From CAG-1000 sp964545285 (GTDB lineage Bacteria > Bacillota_I > Bacilli_A > RF39 > UBA660): a stretch of DNA of 31,968 nucleotides. The position numbers were made by a program, and so were the translations under genes. Under the pieces are notes generated by a model. The model was not told the origin of the DNA. It worked only from the letters and a program-made list of their open reading frames with translations, and did no database searches. This document shows, piece by piece, positions 1 to 8,574 of the stretch. The first letter of the stretch is position 1, and every line of letters begins with the position of its first letter. The stretch is from assembly GCA_964545285.1 (NCBI GenBank), contig CAZJEW010000013.1, positions 1-31,968 of the forward strand, given 5' to 3'.

Positions 1-36
1 TTAAAAACAACTATTTTAACTTCTTTTTCGCTATTT

Positions 37-552
37 CTAAAAATCGTCTCCCCAATCATACTCAGATACTTCATTAAAATTTGTATCTAATGTATCTTGT
101 TCTGTTATTGATGAAACTTCACCTTTTGATACTTCAGTTTTGCCCGTAGCTTCAATCGTTTCTAGTATTCCACTTAATATTGTATCAACACTTATTCCAA
201 ACGAATCTGAATTTAATACTGTCGTACCACTTCCTGTTCTTATTCTAACAGTTGCTTTAGGAGGATCTTCATATATATCATAAAATTCTAATGTATATGA
301 TTTATTATTTGTAACATTTTCTGCAAATCTTCTAATGAAGACTTCTTCAAACTTTTCAGCCGACATTACTACTCTTCCAGTTAATCTATATGACCCATAA
401 TCAACTGCATCTATCATAGATGCTTCTAACACTTCTCTTGTTAAATAAAAGTCCTCTTCATTTGATGTAGTGAGTCTTTGCACTAATAATAGTACAGCTA
501 TTATAAATAGTCCTAATGATATTAATAAATATCCCCAGAATGCTTCTTTCAT
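37..552 (-). CDS. Small single-span membrane protein, last complete gene of the sortase cluster
   Basis: I do not recognise the family. The 171-residue product has one N-terminal membrane span (about residues 7-24, rich in Leu/Ile), followed by a short amphipathic stretch and a roughly 90-residue domain with beta-strand character containing FEEVFIRRF and the run TLEFYDIYEDPPKATVRI. The tail is acidic. The layout, an N-terminal span followed by a small extracytoplasmic domain, resembles pilin-like or pseudopilin-like minor components, but there is no prepilin peptidase site, so this is only a shape comparison. Its ATG overlaps the TGA of the 1480-residue gene by four bases (ATGA), which points to translational coupling and a shared role at the cell surface. 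A further gene could begin inside its 3' end and run off the window. Confidence 0.8.
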   Translation of the reverse strand: MKEAFWGYLLISLGLFIIAVLLLVQRLTTSNEEDFYLTREVLEASMIDAVDYGSYRLTGRVVMSAEKFEEVFIRRFAENVTNNKSYTLEFYDIYEDPPKATVRIRTGSGTTVLNSDSFGISVDTILSGILETIEATGKTEVSKGEVSSITEQDTLDTNFNEVSEYDWGDDF

Positions 553-3500
553 TTTGCCTCACTCCCTCTTCTTGTTACACTATTAATTCCTACGCCTAAC
601 GTACCGCTTCCACTTACTAACTCATTTATAAATGTACTTCTACAATTACTAAATCTATTGTTCACTCCGTCTATACTAGTATCTAGCGTACAATTTATTA
701 AAGAATTATCTAAGTAACCACCTGAGTTTGTATTCTTATATCTATTATATTCCCTAATCTTTTTTATTGAATCTGTCGTTAATGTAACACTTAATTCTAA
801 ATGATCACTATTTAAATATACATCATCTCCAGCATTTTGTATCTCATCAATTATTTCTTGTGCTTGAGTCCAATTGTTTCCATAAGACCTTTCACTTGGA
901 AATAGATTACTTAATTCTACATTCCTAAATACAAAACCATATCCCTTTGATGCATCTGTATTTAACCATTCAATACACTCTAAATTAGGTACTGTATCCT
1001 CAACATAAAAGCAGAAATTAGAACATGCACTTGGTATTGGATTCCCATTTGAATCATATTGAACTGTACAATTATATCCAGTAGTATTATTATATATTTC
1101 AAATGAGCATTCATATTCATATTTATCTAAATCAACAGCTTTGCTTCCGAATTTACTTATTCCTAAATTAGAAAATGTATATTCTACTGAATGAAGCCCA
1201 GCTTCAGCATTATTAGATACAGGATAAATATTCTTTCCTAAAGATGTATAATTATTAGTTTTTAGCATTGTTGTTGACTTAGTTTCAACTACTTCTCCGG
1301 TAAATGCTTTTACATAATAATTCTTTGGTCTGTAAAAATCCACTTCAGTTGTTACTTTAAATGAGACATAATTATTATCAGGTATAGCTGTATTAACATA
1401 CTCACAAAAATGATCTACTGGATCATCAGCTGTAATATCACACACTATTCTCCTTGATTTTGTTTTATTATCCTCTAAATTTGGAACATTTTCCCAATTA
1501 CCATTTTTAGTTTCATCTTCCGTTACACTAGCAACTCTAAAACATTTTTCTAATGTATCATCGCAATAAACATTGTATAAGTCATCAGTTTTAACTATTC
1601 CAGTTACCTTATTATAAGTTGTTAAATCTTTTCCATAAACATCATCATATTTTAAATCTAATTCTACGCAACTATCATCATCTATACATGAAGCTCCACT
1701 TAATATTTTTCTTTTAATACTTTTTGAATTTGCTGTACTTGTAACTTCCAATACTGCATATTCATCTGTTACATTTGATTCTAAAGATGAAGCAGAATAT
1801 TCAGTTGCATCTGAACTTACGTTTTTATACTTGCTTGCATCTTTTGTAGCCTCTGGAGATGAACCTTCAGTCCCAGGTTCTGGAGATGAACCTTCAGTCC
1901 CAGGTCCAACCTTTGTTGCCTCATTGCCACCAGATATTTCATCAGCACCTGTGTTACCACTATCACCACTTCCACTTCCAGGATAAGTAGGTTCTGACGA
2001 ACCAGGTTTGGATGACTTTGTTAAAGCATAATATTTTATATCTGGTTCCGAATCCGTTTCAAGTCCACTTCCATACATATTACATTGTTGTAATGTTGTC
2101 AATAATTTTTGAACAGCAGCTTGTGCTTTATTATATGCTAGTCTAGCTATTTCCTCTTGTTCAATAACATATCCAATATCGCCATCTACACCATCTGTAC
2201 ATTTACTGTCCGGACCATTTTCTAAATCATAATAAAAATTTTTGGTATTAAAATAAAATAATGATTCATATATTAAATTACCATTATTATCTTTTAGAAT
2301 AACATCACCATATTTTTGATCATATTTATTATGCATTTCTGTAATAAAAGTCTTAGAGAGAGCAGTTACATCAGAAGTTATTAAAATAGGTTCGCTTGTC
2401 ATTAAATAATAATCTTTACTAATCTTATTAACACTAGAACACCAATATCCAGTGTCTCTTGAATCGCATGAAAAACCATCAAGTTCAGTCTTAGAATATT
2501 TAGAAATAGTATTTGTTCCAGCAAGTTCATAATACATTACCATGTTACATGAATAATTAGAAACTCCTATAGTTCCTTCTTCATACCAACTCGAATATGG
2601 TAATGGGCTTGTCGACGAACCGGTGTCATAATTAAAGTCATGATATCTTCTACCCCACCAATAAAATTGAGTCAAACATTTTGGAATGCAAATACCTTCA
2701 GATGAGTTTTGAGCGAGTCCATTACCGTTTGGATCAACAGATGGCACTGAATCTACATCATTATAATCTCTTATTAAACCATTTATTTCATCACAATATT
2801 TATATGCCACTGATCCATCTGGCCAACTATTAGAAGGTTTAACATCACCTCCAAGTTCTACACATTTATTTGCAGCATCTGTTCCACTTGAGAAAACAGC
2901 ATTATCTTTTTTATCATAAGCATCTTTATTTGCTGTACAGCCAAGTTCTACCGTTCTTTGCCCAGGATAATTTGTTACATTTTCTTGTCTATATTTTAAA
3001 ACATCCCATTTTTTCCATTCGTTCCATGCATTAGCAACGTCAACTAAGGCACTTTGGTATTTAGTTTGCCATTTATCATAATCTATTTCAGACACACATT
3101 GTTTTTGTTGTAATACTATTGCTGTTAAGTGCTGATCACTGTTTAAATTATTTGTGATTTTTTCTTCTAATTCATACCTAAATTGCATTCCTGAATATAC
3201 TTTTTCTTTGTTTGCCATATAAAATGTAATTTCATTTCTACAATATATTTTACATGTATCACTATCAGTTTCATATTCAGTTGCTCTAAAATATTTTTCT
3301 CCTGAACAAGAATTTAATATTGTTGACATTGATGGGTCTTTTACGTGGCCTTCTTCATATCCATCATAATCTTCTGAACTACTATTTAATTCATTATAAT
3401 TAACACATAATTTCTTACTATCAGTATCTGATTGTAATGTTCCTGAATCGTCTGCACATTCACATGACACTTTTGTTGAAAATGTTTTTATATATACATT

Positions 3501-4991
3501 TGTAGTATCAACATGTCCTTTTGCTTCTATAGAAAACATAATTTGATTATTTGTTGGATCTGTACAATGACGATACTCTTTAAAAAGTCCACTATCAATA
3601 GTAAAATTCTCTATTGTTATTTTTATAGTAGATTCATTTTTTTCACTATCTTTACATAAATTTTCTGTTGTATATTTAGCATAGCAATAATTTTTATCAC
3701 AATATTGACTATCTGATGGAACCTCATTACCATTTACATCATATAACGTAATTTTTACCCTACAGTTTTCATCTACAATGTTACACGTTTTATTTGTTGG
3801 ATTAGTTACTGTTACAGTATTTCCATTGTCTGATAGTGTTTGAGTTATTAATTTTGGTACTCTATTAGTTGAATCAACTATTTTTTGCACTATTTCATCA
3901 TTTTCATTAACATGTAGTGCATCATTATATAATTCAATTGCTTTACGATATAATGTATAATTATTATAATCGCACATTACACCATTATTTTTTGATGTTT
4001 TTGAACAAGATAAACCATATTCTAAATAATTTGCATCTTCTTCAACTCTTAATGCTGTTATTCCATAAAAATTAATTGAAGTTGTATCTCCACCAGTCAA
4101 TCTAAAAGTAGGGGCATTCATACCTGATAGTTGCCCTTTATCTGCTGCCCACATTCTCATTGCCATATCTGCTGCTGCATATTCATCATCACTTAATGTA
4201 CCATTACTCACAGCATCACTTTCTGTTTTTCCTCCTCCTGTTGCTTTCAATGCTATATATGCTAGTCCACATTTATAATCTCCATAAAAATCATCCCCAC
4301 AAGTTGACAAATCTAATTGATCGTTTTCACAATATTGAGGTATTAGTTCTTTTGACGATGTGTAATATTGCGGACAATGAAAAGACTTAGATGGTTGAAC
4401 ACAAAATGCATCTAAACCACTACCAGAATCATATGTAGTAAATCTTCTTCCACCTATTTCTGCTATTATTCCATTACTATTAGTTTGTTTTTCTGTTTTA
4501 ACATATTTATATGAATAACCAGTTTTCAAAGAACATGTTCCAGTACAATTAGTTAAGCAATCTGTTTCCGTTGCAAACATTAAACCACCTGTTATATATT
4601 TTTCTAAATACTCATTACTTGTACCACTTAATGCCTCTATTGTACCATTACATGCATATGCAGTTGTCTCTGGATATTCTTTACATAGATATTCTTGATC
4701 TTTATTCTCCAACGAAAAATTTGAACATGCATTTTGAGCTAAGTTCTTTGATTCATACACCTCTTCTGATACTATTGGATCACTTTCTTTTGACTCTGAT
4801 TCAGTTGAATCTTTTAAGAATACTCCACCTCCAGTATAATACCCTGATGTATCACTATTTTCACAATATTTATCTCCTGCAGGATAAATAGATATCCTCT
4901 TTCCTGAACTTCCCGAACCTGTTATTGCACTTACATTACTTATCAAAAATATAAATACAAAAACAGTGAAAATTATATACTTATTTTTCAT
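549..4991 (-). CDS. Giant cysteine-rich secreted surface protein with a possible thioester-like domain
   Basis: The 1480-residue product starts with a clear Sec signal peptide (MKNKYIIF..., hydrophobic to about residue 20, likely cleavage after VSA). About 50 cysteines are spread over its length, suggesting a disulfide-stabilised extracellular protein. Around residues 193-200 the run LDAFCVQPSK resembles the Cys motif of internal-thioester (Cys-Gln) adhesin domains, and residues 271-281 (YAAADMAMRMW) resemble the partner motif, but with Asp where Gln is expected. A Gly/Ser/Pro/Glu-rich linker lies near the middle-to-C-terminal part and holds two copies of a nine-residue repeat. The C-terminus (about 1370-1480) has a run with VTLTTDSIKKIREYN and further Cys residues. 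There is no C-terminal membrane span and no LPXTG-like signal, so how it is retained is unclear. The start overlaps the upstream stop as ATGA, and so does the downstream junction. Function is unknown; adhesin or surface assembly component is an inference. Confidence 0.85.
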   Translation of the reverse strand: MKNKYIIFTVFVFIFLISNVSAITGSGSSGKRISIYPAGDKYCENSDTSGYYTGGGVFLKDSTESESKESDPIVSEEVYESKNLAQNACSNFSLENKDQEYLCKEYPETTAYACNGTIEALSGTSNEYLEKYITGGLMFATETDCLTNCTGTCSLKTGYSYKYVKTEKQTNSNGIIAEIGGRRFTTYDSGSGLDAFCVQPSKSFHCPQYYTSSKELIPQYCENDQLDLSTCGDDFYGDYKCGLAYIALKATGGGKTESDAVSNGTLSDDEYAAADMAMRMWAADKGQLSGMNAPTFRLTGGDTTSINFYGITALRVEEDANYLEYGLSCSKTSKNNGVMCDYNNYTLYRKAIELYNDALHVNENDEIVQKIVDSTNRVPKLITQTLSDNGNTVTVTNPTNKTCNIVDENCRVKITLYDVNGNEVPSDSQYCDKNYCYAKYTTENLCKDSEKNESTIKITIENFTIDSGLFKEYRHCTDPTNNQIMFSIEAKGHVDTTNVYIKTFSTKVSCECADDSGTLQSDTDSKKLCVNYNELNSSSEDYDGYEEGHVKDPSMSTILNSCSGEKYFRATEYETDSDTCKIYCRNEITFYMANKEKVYSGMQFRYELEEKITNNLNSDQHLTAIVLQQKQCVSEIDYDKWQTKYQSALVDVANAWNEWKKWDVLKYRQENVTNYPGQRTVELGCTANKDAYDKKDNAVFSSGTDAANKCVELGGDVKPSNSWPDGSVAYKYCDEINGLIRDYNDVDSVPSVDPNGNGLAQNSSEGICIPKCLTQFYWWGRRYHDFNYDTGSSTSPLPYSSWYEEGTIGVSNYSCNMVMYYELAGTNTISKYSKTELDGFSCDSRDTGYWCSSVNKISKDYYLMTSEPILITSDVTALSKTFITEMHNKYDQKYGDVILKDNNGNLIYESLFYFNTKNFYYDLENGPDSKCTDGVDGDIGYVIEQEEIARLAYNKAQAAVQKLLTTLQQCNMYGSGLETDSEPDIKYYALTKSSKPGSSEPTYPGSGSGDSGNTGADEISGGNEATKVGPGTEGSSPEPGTEGSSPEATKDASKYKNVSSDATEYSASSLESNVTDEYAVLEVTSTANSKSIKRKILSGASCIDDDSCVELDLKYDDVYGKDLTTYNKVTGIVKTDDLYNVYCDDTLEKCFRVASVTEDETKNGNWENVPNLEDNKTKSRRIVCDITADDPVDHFCEYVNTAIPDNNYVSFKVTTEVDFYRPKNYYVKAFTGEVVETKSTTMLKTNNYTSLGKNIYPVSNNAEAGLHSVEYTFSNLGISKFGSKAVDLDKYEYECSFEIYNNTTGYNCTVQYDSNGNPIPSACSNFCFYVEDTVPNLECIEWLNTDASKGYGFVFRNVELSNLFPSERSYGNNWTQAQEIIDEIQNAGDDVYLNSDHLELSVTLTTDSIKKIREYNRYKNTNSGGYLDNSLINCTLDTSIDGVNNRFSNCRSTFINELVSGSGTLGVGINSVTRRGSEAK
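1852..1905 (-). repeat. Perfect tandem duplication of 27 bp
   Basis: Two identical 27-base units (1852-1878 and 1879-1905) lie head to tail within the linker of the large cysteine-rich gene. They add two copies of a nine-residue Gly/Thr/Glu/Ser/Pro unit (PGTEGSSPE) without breaking the frame. Perfect identity suggests a recent slippage event and possible length variation between strains. Confidence 0.9.
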
Positions 4992-5650
4992 TCTTTTTCA
5001 CTTCTTTTCTTTGCTATATATATTATTACACTATATATTATTGCTACTATTACTATTGGAATAATCACATATAATGAATATTCTTTTACCATTGCCCAAA
5101 CTTTTACATACCATGGTTTACCTGCTAATACCTGTTCTTCTATTTTATTATTATAATATTCTTCAATTTTATCTTTTATTTTATCGGCATCATCTTCATT
5201 TACTTTTGTATATGATCCACAAATATCAGCATCTGGATTTTCCTCACAATATACAGTATCATTATATTCATTATATTTTGCAACAGTATACTTTATTGTT
5301 CTTAACTTTTCTCCACCACAACTTTCCGCATTATCATTCATATATATTGTAAAAGTATATTCTTTATCTATAAAATGAATTTCAGATCCTACAACATAGT
5401 TTTTAAAATCTGTATCATATTCCACATCATATGTTCCATTACTATATGTGTCTTTAGCTGTTACTCTTATATCCGTTCTAGGATTATTTAACATTAATAA
5501 GTAAGAGTATGGATACTCTTCATTCTTTACTTCTTCAAATTTTATTTCTAAAGATTCAGACCAATCATTTATTTCTTTATCATAACATGTTGCTTCAACA
5601 TTTGTCATCAATACTATTGCTGTAATCAATACTATCATTACCTTTTTCAT
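4988..5650 (-). CDS. Exported protein with C-terminal membrane anchor (paralogue A)
   Basis: The 220-residue product has a signal peptide (MKKVMIVLITAIVLM..., likely cut after VEA), an extracytoplasmic domain with several Cys, and a C-terminal span (about residues 188-210, VIIPIVIVAIIY) followed by KKRSEKE. I chose the internal ATG at 5650 over an upstream start at 5725, because AGGTGAG lies just upstream and the signal peptide begins there; the longer version would place 25 odd residues ahead of it. It looks like a diverged tandem paralogue of the gene at 5715-6353: both have Cys directly after the signal peptide, a late pair of Cys after a Tyr-Asn motif, and the same anchor layout. The spacer upstream (5651-5714) contains a TATAAT but no good -35. 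No sorting signal is visible before the span. Function is unknown. Confidence 0.8.
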   Translation of the reverse strand: MKKVMIVLITAIVLMTNVEATCYDKEINDWSESLEIKFEEVKNEEYPYSYLLMLNNPRTDIRVTAKDTYSNGTYDVEYDTDFKNYVVGSEIHFIDKEYTFTIYMNDNAESCGGEKLRTIKYTVAKYNEYNDTVYCEENPDADICGSYTKVNEDDADKIKDKIEEYYNNKIEEQVLAGKPWYVKVWAMVKEYSLYVIIPIVIVAIIYSVIIYIAKKRSEKE

Positions 5651-5714
5651 ATTCTCACCTACTATATTTCCATTATACATTATTATTAAATAAAAAGAAA
5701 GAAAAAATATAATA

Positions 5715-6353
5715 TTAAATACCATGTTTTGTCTTTCTTAATTTAATTTGAAAATACCATATAGATAATCCAATCGTAACAACAACTAATAATATTTTCA
5801 TTCCCCACAACGAAATAAATTCTTTAATTCCACTTATTATTGATGTATCTTTATCATCAGGAACTACAGGATCATTATGTATTTTATTGTTATAATTATT
5901 TATAGCATCGTTTAATATTTTCTTTGTCACTTGATATGAAGTAAACTGAGATGAACATACAGTTAAAATATCTTCATAACCATCACATTCTTCACTTCCA
6001 TAAAAAACATTATAATAAGGCAATGTGACATAAATAGTTAACAAAGATGAATAGCAGCTAGTACCTTCTGCAGAATAAACAACAAAATTTAAATAAGTTC
6101 CTTCCTGTATACTTGATACTTCAATTTCATTATTATCGTCCCCATTTAATACTGTACCATCGTAAGTAATATATAATTGTGGAATAACATTATAAAGAGT
6201 TACAGTAAATGTACCAGATTCTTTACTATATTTTCTATCATACGTAATTTTACTTGCAAGCTTTCCTAATTCGACTTCACGCGTATAATTGCATTCAGCA
6301 AATATAACATTCGGAATCATTATAAGAATTAAAACACAAATAACTTTTTTCAT
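5715..6353 (-). CDS. Exported protein with C-terminal membrane anchor (paralogue B)
   Basis: The 212-residue product has a signal peptide (MKKVICVLILIMI..., probable cleavage after IFA, before ECNY), a beta-rich extracytoplasmic domain with FTVTLYNVIP and LTIYVTLPYYNVFY, Cys residues at both ends of this domain, and a C-terminal span (about residues 184-202, MKILLVVVTIGLSIW) with a basic tail. Its ATG directly follows the TAG of the sortase gene, so the two are probably coupled. The pattern of Cys, the LP/YN motif and the anchor match the next gene (4988-5650), suggesting an old tandem duplication. A Pro-Val-Val-Pro-Asp-Asp stretch lies before the span but does not match a known class B sorting motif. 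Role is unknown; a paired accessory of the large cysteine-rich protein is an inference. Confidence 0.82.
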   Translation of the reverse strand: MKKVICVLILIMIPNVIFAECNYTREVELGKLASKITYDRKYSKESGTFTVTLYNVIPQLYITYDGTVLNGDDNNEIEVSSIQEGTYLNFVVYSAEGTSCYSSLLTIYVTLPYYNVFYGSEECDGYEDILTVCSSQFTSYQVTKKILNDAINNYNNKIHNDPVVPDDKDTSIISGIKEFISLWGMKILLVVVTIGLSIWYFQIKLRKTKHGI

Positions 6354-7952
6354 CTATTCACCAACCTTCTGCATTACGGCGTGAACAACTAATCTTTGAT
6401 TAGAAGTACCAGTACATGTAGATAATGTTAAAATAATATCACCGTAATTAACATTTTCATTTGAATTAAAGATACTTCTATCTTTTATCATCTTTACAAA
6501 ATCATTAAATTCATTCTCACTATCGAAATTTATTTTCAAATAATCTGTTGTATAATCGACTTTATAAATTGAAAAAATTTTAAATTTATAACTACCATAT
6601 GTTGTATCATAAGAAATAATCATATTATTTGGATCTTTTCTCCAATTAGAACTTAAAACCTTTTTTAATGTACCAAACATAGTACCATTTTTCATACTAT
6701 GTCCATATATGACATTATTCATATCAAAATTATTATTACTATTTCTATAATCCAAATATATCCATCCCATGCTTGTAGAATTTTTATAGAAATCTCTTTT
6801 CAAATAATAACTATTATCTGAATGTTGAACTACAGGATAAGCTATATTAGTTTCATTAACAACTAAATATCCCACCGTTTCATTATTGGTTTTTTTTAAT
6901 GAACTCATGATATTTTCTATTTTATATTTATCCACTTCTATTTCTTCTTCACCAGCAGGTAAATCTACATCTATACCACTTAATTCCTCATTAATATCTA
7001 AACTATTTGCACTTTCATTTATTAAATCAGTAACGACTTTATCACTATTTAATTTTTCTACATATGAATATGATTTATATATTATAAATCCAGCACTACA
7101 TATATAAATTGCTAAAATGCTAATTAGTTTTAAATTATTAAATGATAATTGTTTAAATAAATTATTTTTTATAAAATTATTTGAATATAAAATTCTAAAT
7201 TCACAAGATAATTCTTGCTTGCATTCCTCATTTAATCCTTTTAACCAAACGAAGTTTTCTCCAATGAAATTTCCCTTATCTGAAGACTGATGTAATAAAA
7301 CAACTACATTTTTTGATTCATCATTTTTAACATATTCAACTATTTTTTCAATTATTTCTTTAGAATATATATATATATCAATAGAACTTAAATTATAATT
7401 AATCCTTAAAAATTCTTTAATATCATCTAATAATCCATCATACTCTTTTTTAATAACTATACTCTTTTTGTAATATAAGGCATCATAATCTAATGAATCC
7501 TGCTCCAAAATAAAATTATTTGAGATTTTATATGTGTTATTTAATTTAACATCGATGTTTTCATCATTAAATTTATCCACCATAAAATCAGGCATAAAAT
7601 AGCAATCTATTTTTCTAAGAGATTCTATTGTTAACAAAATGTTATAATCTTCAATAGATAATGTCGAATTAAATAATAATCTAAGTTTAGATAGTTTCAA
7701 TTCATTCATAATAATAGCCACATATCTAAATGTTAAAATTCTCATTACTATAAACCAATCTATTTCATATTGTTTATCTTTAATAAGATTGATTATTTCA
7801 TTAATGTTTTTTTTAAAATATTTCAAAGTATAAAAAAGACTATCTTTATAAAAGATATTTTTGTTTTTGTACTCTCTCTCATCTTCATTAAGAACTCTAA
7901 AATCAAATACAAGAGATTTATCAGTATAATAAAGTACAATGTACTCTTTCAT
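6354..7952 (-). CDS. Class B-like sortase with large cytoplasmic N-terminal domain
   Basis: The last ~180 residues are a sortase domain: VGYLVVNETNIAYPVVQ, then VIYGHS (catalytic His about 418), TLSTCTGTSNQR (catalytic Cys about 513, Arg about 520) and LVVHA. The TLSTC...R...VHA signature is typical of class B transpeptidases, which join sorting-signal proteins to cell wall or pilin partners. A membrane span sits at about residues 275-293, with an acidic linker (about 315-345) after it. Ahead of the span is a ~270-residue domain with no signal peptide, rich in Ile/Asn/Lys, that I do not recognise. Ordinary class B sortases are about 220-280 residues with an N-terminal anchor, so this protein is about twice the usual length. 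AGGAGAG upstream of the ATG supports the start. It is first of the tightly linked surface genes, and no neighbour carries an obvious sorting signal. Confidence 0.88.
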   Translation of the reverse strand: MKEYIVLYYTDKSLVFDFRVLNEDEREYKNKNIFYKDSLFYTLKYFKKNINEIINLIKDKQYEIDWFIVMRILTFRYVAIIMNELKLSKLRLLFNSTLSIEDYNILLTIESLRKIDCYFMPDFMVDKFNDENIDVKLNNTYKISNNFILEQDSLDYDALYYKKSIVIKKEYDGLLDDIKEFLRINYNLSSIDIYIYSKEIIEKIVEYVKNDESKNVVVLLHQSSDKGNFIGENFVWLKGLNEECKQELSCEFRILYSNNFIKNNLFKQLSFNNLKLISILAIYICSAGFIIYKSYSYVEKLNSDKVVTDLINESANSLDINEELSGIDVDLPAGEEEIEVDKYKIENIMSSLKKTNNETVGYLVVNETNIAYPVVQHSDNSYYLKRDFYKNSTSMGWIYLDYRNSNNNFDMNNVIYGHSMKNGTMFGTLKKVLSSNWRKDPNNMIISYDTTYGSYKFKIFSIYKVDYTTDYLKINFDSENEFNDFVKMIKDRSIFNSNENVNYGDIILTLSTCTGTSNQRLVVHAVMQKVGE

Positions 7953-8010
7953 ATTACTCTCCTATACTAACAATATAATAACACATTTTATGGCAAAAAA
8001 AAATATGAAA

Positions 8011-8538
8011 TTACTCTATCTCATATTTATTTACTAATTTATTAAACACTTTATAATCAACTAATTTAAGTTCACTACTCATTGCTTCTATTGCTTCACC
8101 ATTTTTAACATATATAAATAATGGAGCAGTATTAATTTCTGATTCTATAGAAGGAAATTTATTTTTTAATATCTTAATATATTCACTGTCTACTAAATAA
8201 TCATCAACATTTAAATAAACTATTTTTTCTTTTAATGATGTTTTTTCAATATTTTTATAAAGAGTATTCTCCATAGAATTTATTTTCATATTACCAGTAT
8301 AACTAACTAAAATAATGCATTCGCCAGTTTCTGGAATCATATAATCAATATCAACCATATTTATCTCTTGAACTTCAGAAGAAAAGATACTCTCACTTAC
8401 AGCACAATTTCTATAATTAATTATAAAAGATCTAACATATAAAGTTAATGCAATAGTTAAAACAGAAACAACAAGTACTATAAAATAATTACGAATTCCA
8501 ATTTTTCTATCATTTTTTTCTATAATGATTTTTTTCAT
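8011..8538 (-). CDS. Membrane-anchored thioredoxin-fold-like protein lacking CXXC
   Basis: The 175-residue product has one N-terminal span (about residues 17-40) and an extracytoplasmic domain whose pattern resembles thioredoxin-like proteins: strand ECIILVSYTG, helix, strand KIVYLNVDD, helix, then TAPLFIYVKNG, where the Thr-Ala-Pro (about 137-139) matches the cis-Pro loop. The usual CXXC is replaced by a YTGNM-like stretch, so normal disulfide exchange is unlikely. Two Cys remain, near residues 45 and 74. AGGAGG five bases before the ATG supports the start. It lies between queG and the sortase, upstream of very Cys-rich secreted proteins. A chaperone-like or bacteriocin-accessory-like role is possible. 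The fold call comes from reading the pattern only. Confidence 0.65.
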   Translation of the reverse strand: MKKIIIEKNDRKIGIRNYFIVLVVSVLTIALTLYVRSFIINYRNCAVSESIFSSEVQEINMVDIDYMIPETGECIILVSYTGNMKINSMENTLYKNIEKTSLKEKIVYLNVDDYLVDSEYIKILKNKFPSIESEINTAPLFIYVKNGEAIEAMSSELKLVDYKVFNKLVNKYEIE

Positions 8539-8574
8539 GAAAGCCTCCTATTACAAATATATTTTATCATATCT

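Noticed and set aside
1..59. Possible start of another minus-strand gene (MIGETIFRN...) overlapping the end of the 171-residue gene
   Set aside because: Only 19 codons are visible before the window edge and there is no ribosome site, so it cannot be told from chance.
4160..5352. Plus-strand open frames rich in His, Leu and Tyr opposite the large surface genes
   Set aside because: Their composition is what the reverse complement of an AT-rich coding strand gives; no ribosome sites or sensible domains.
5651..5725. Upstream start giving a 245-residue product for the gene ending at 4988
   Set aside because: It would put 25 residues ahead of a clear signal peptide, while the internal ATG has AGGTGAG directly upstream.
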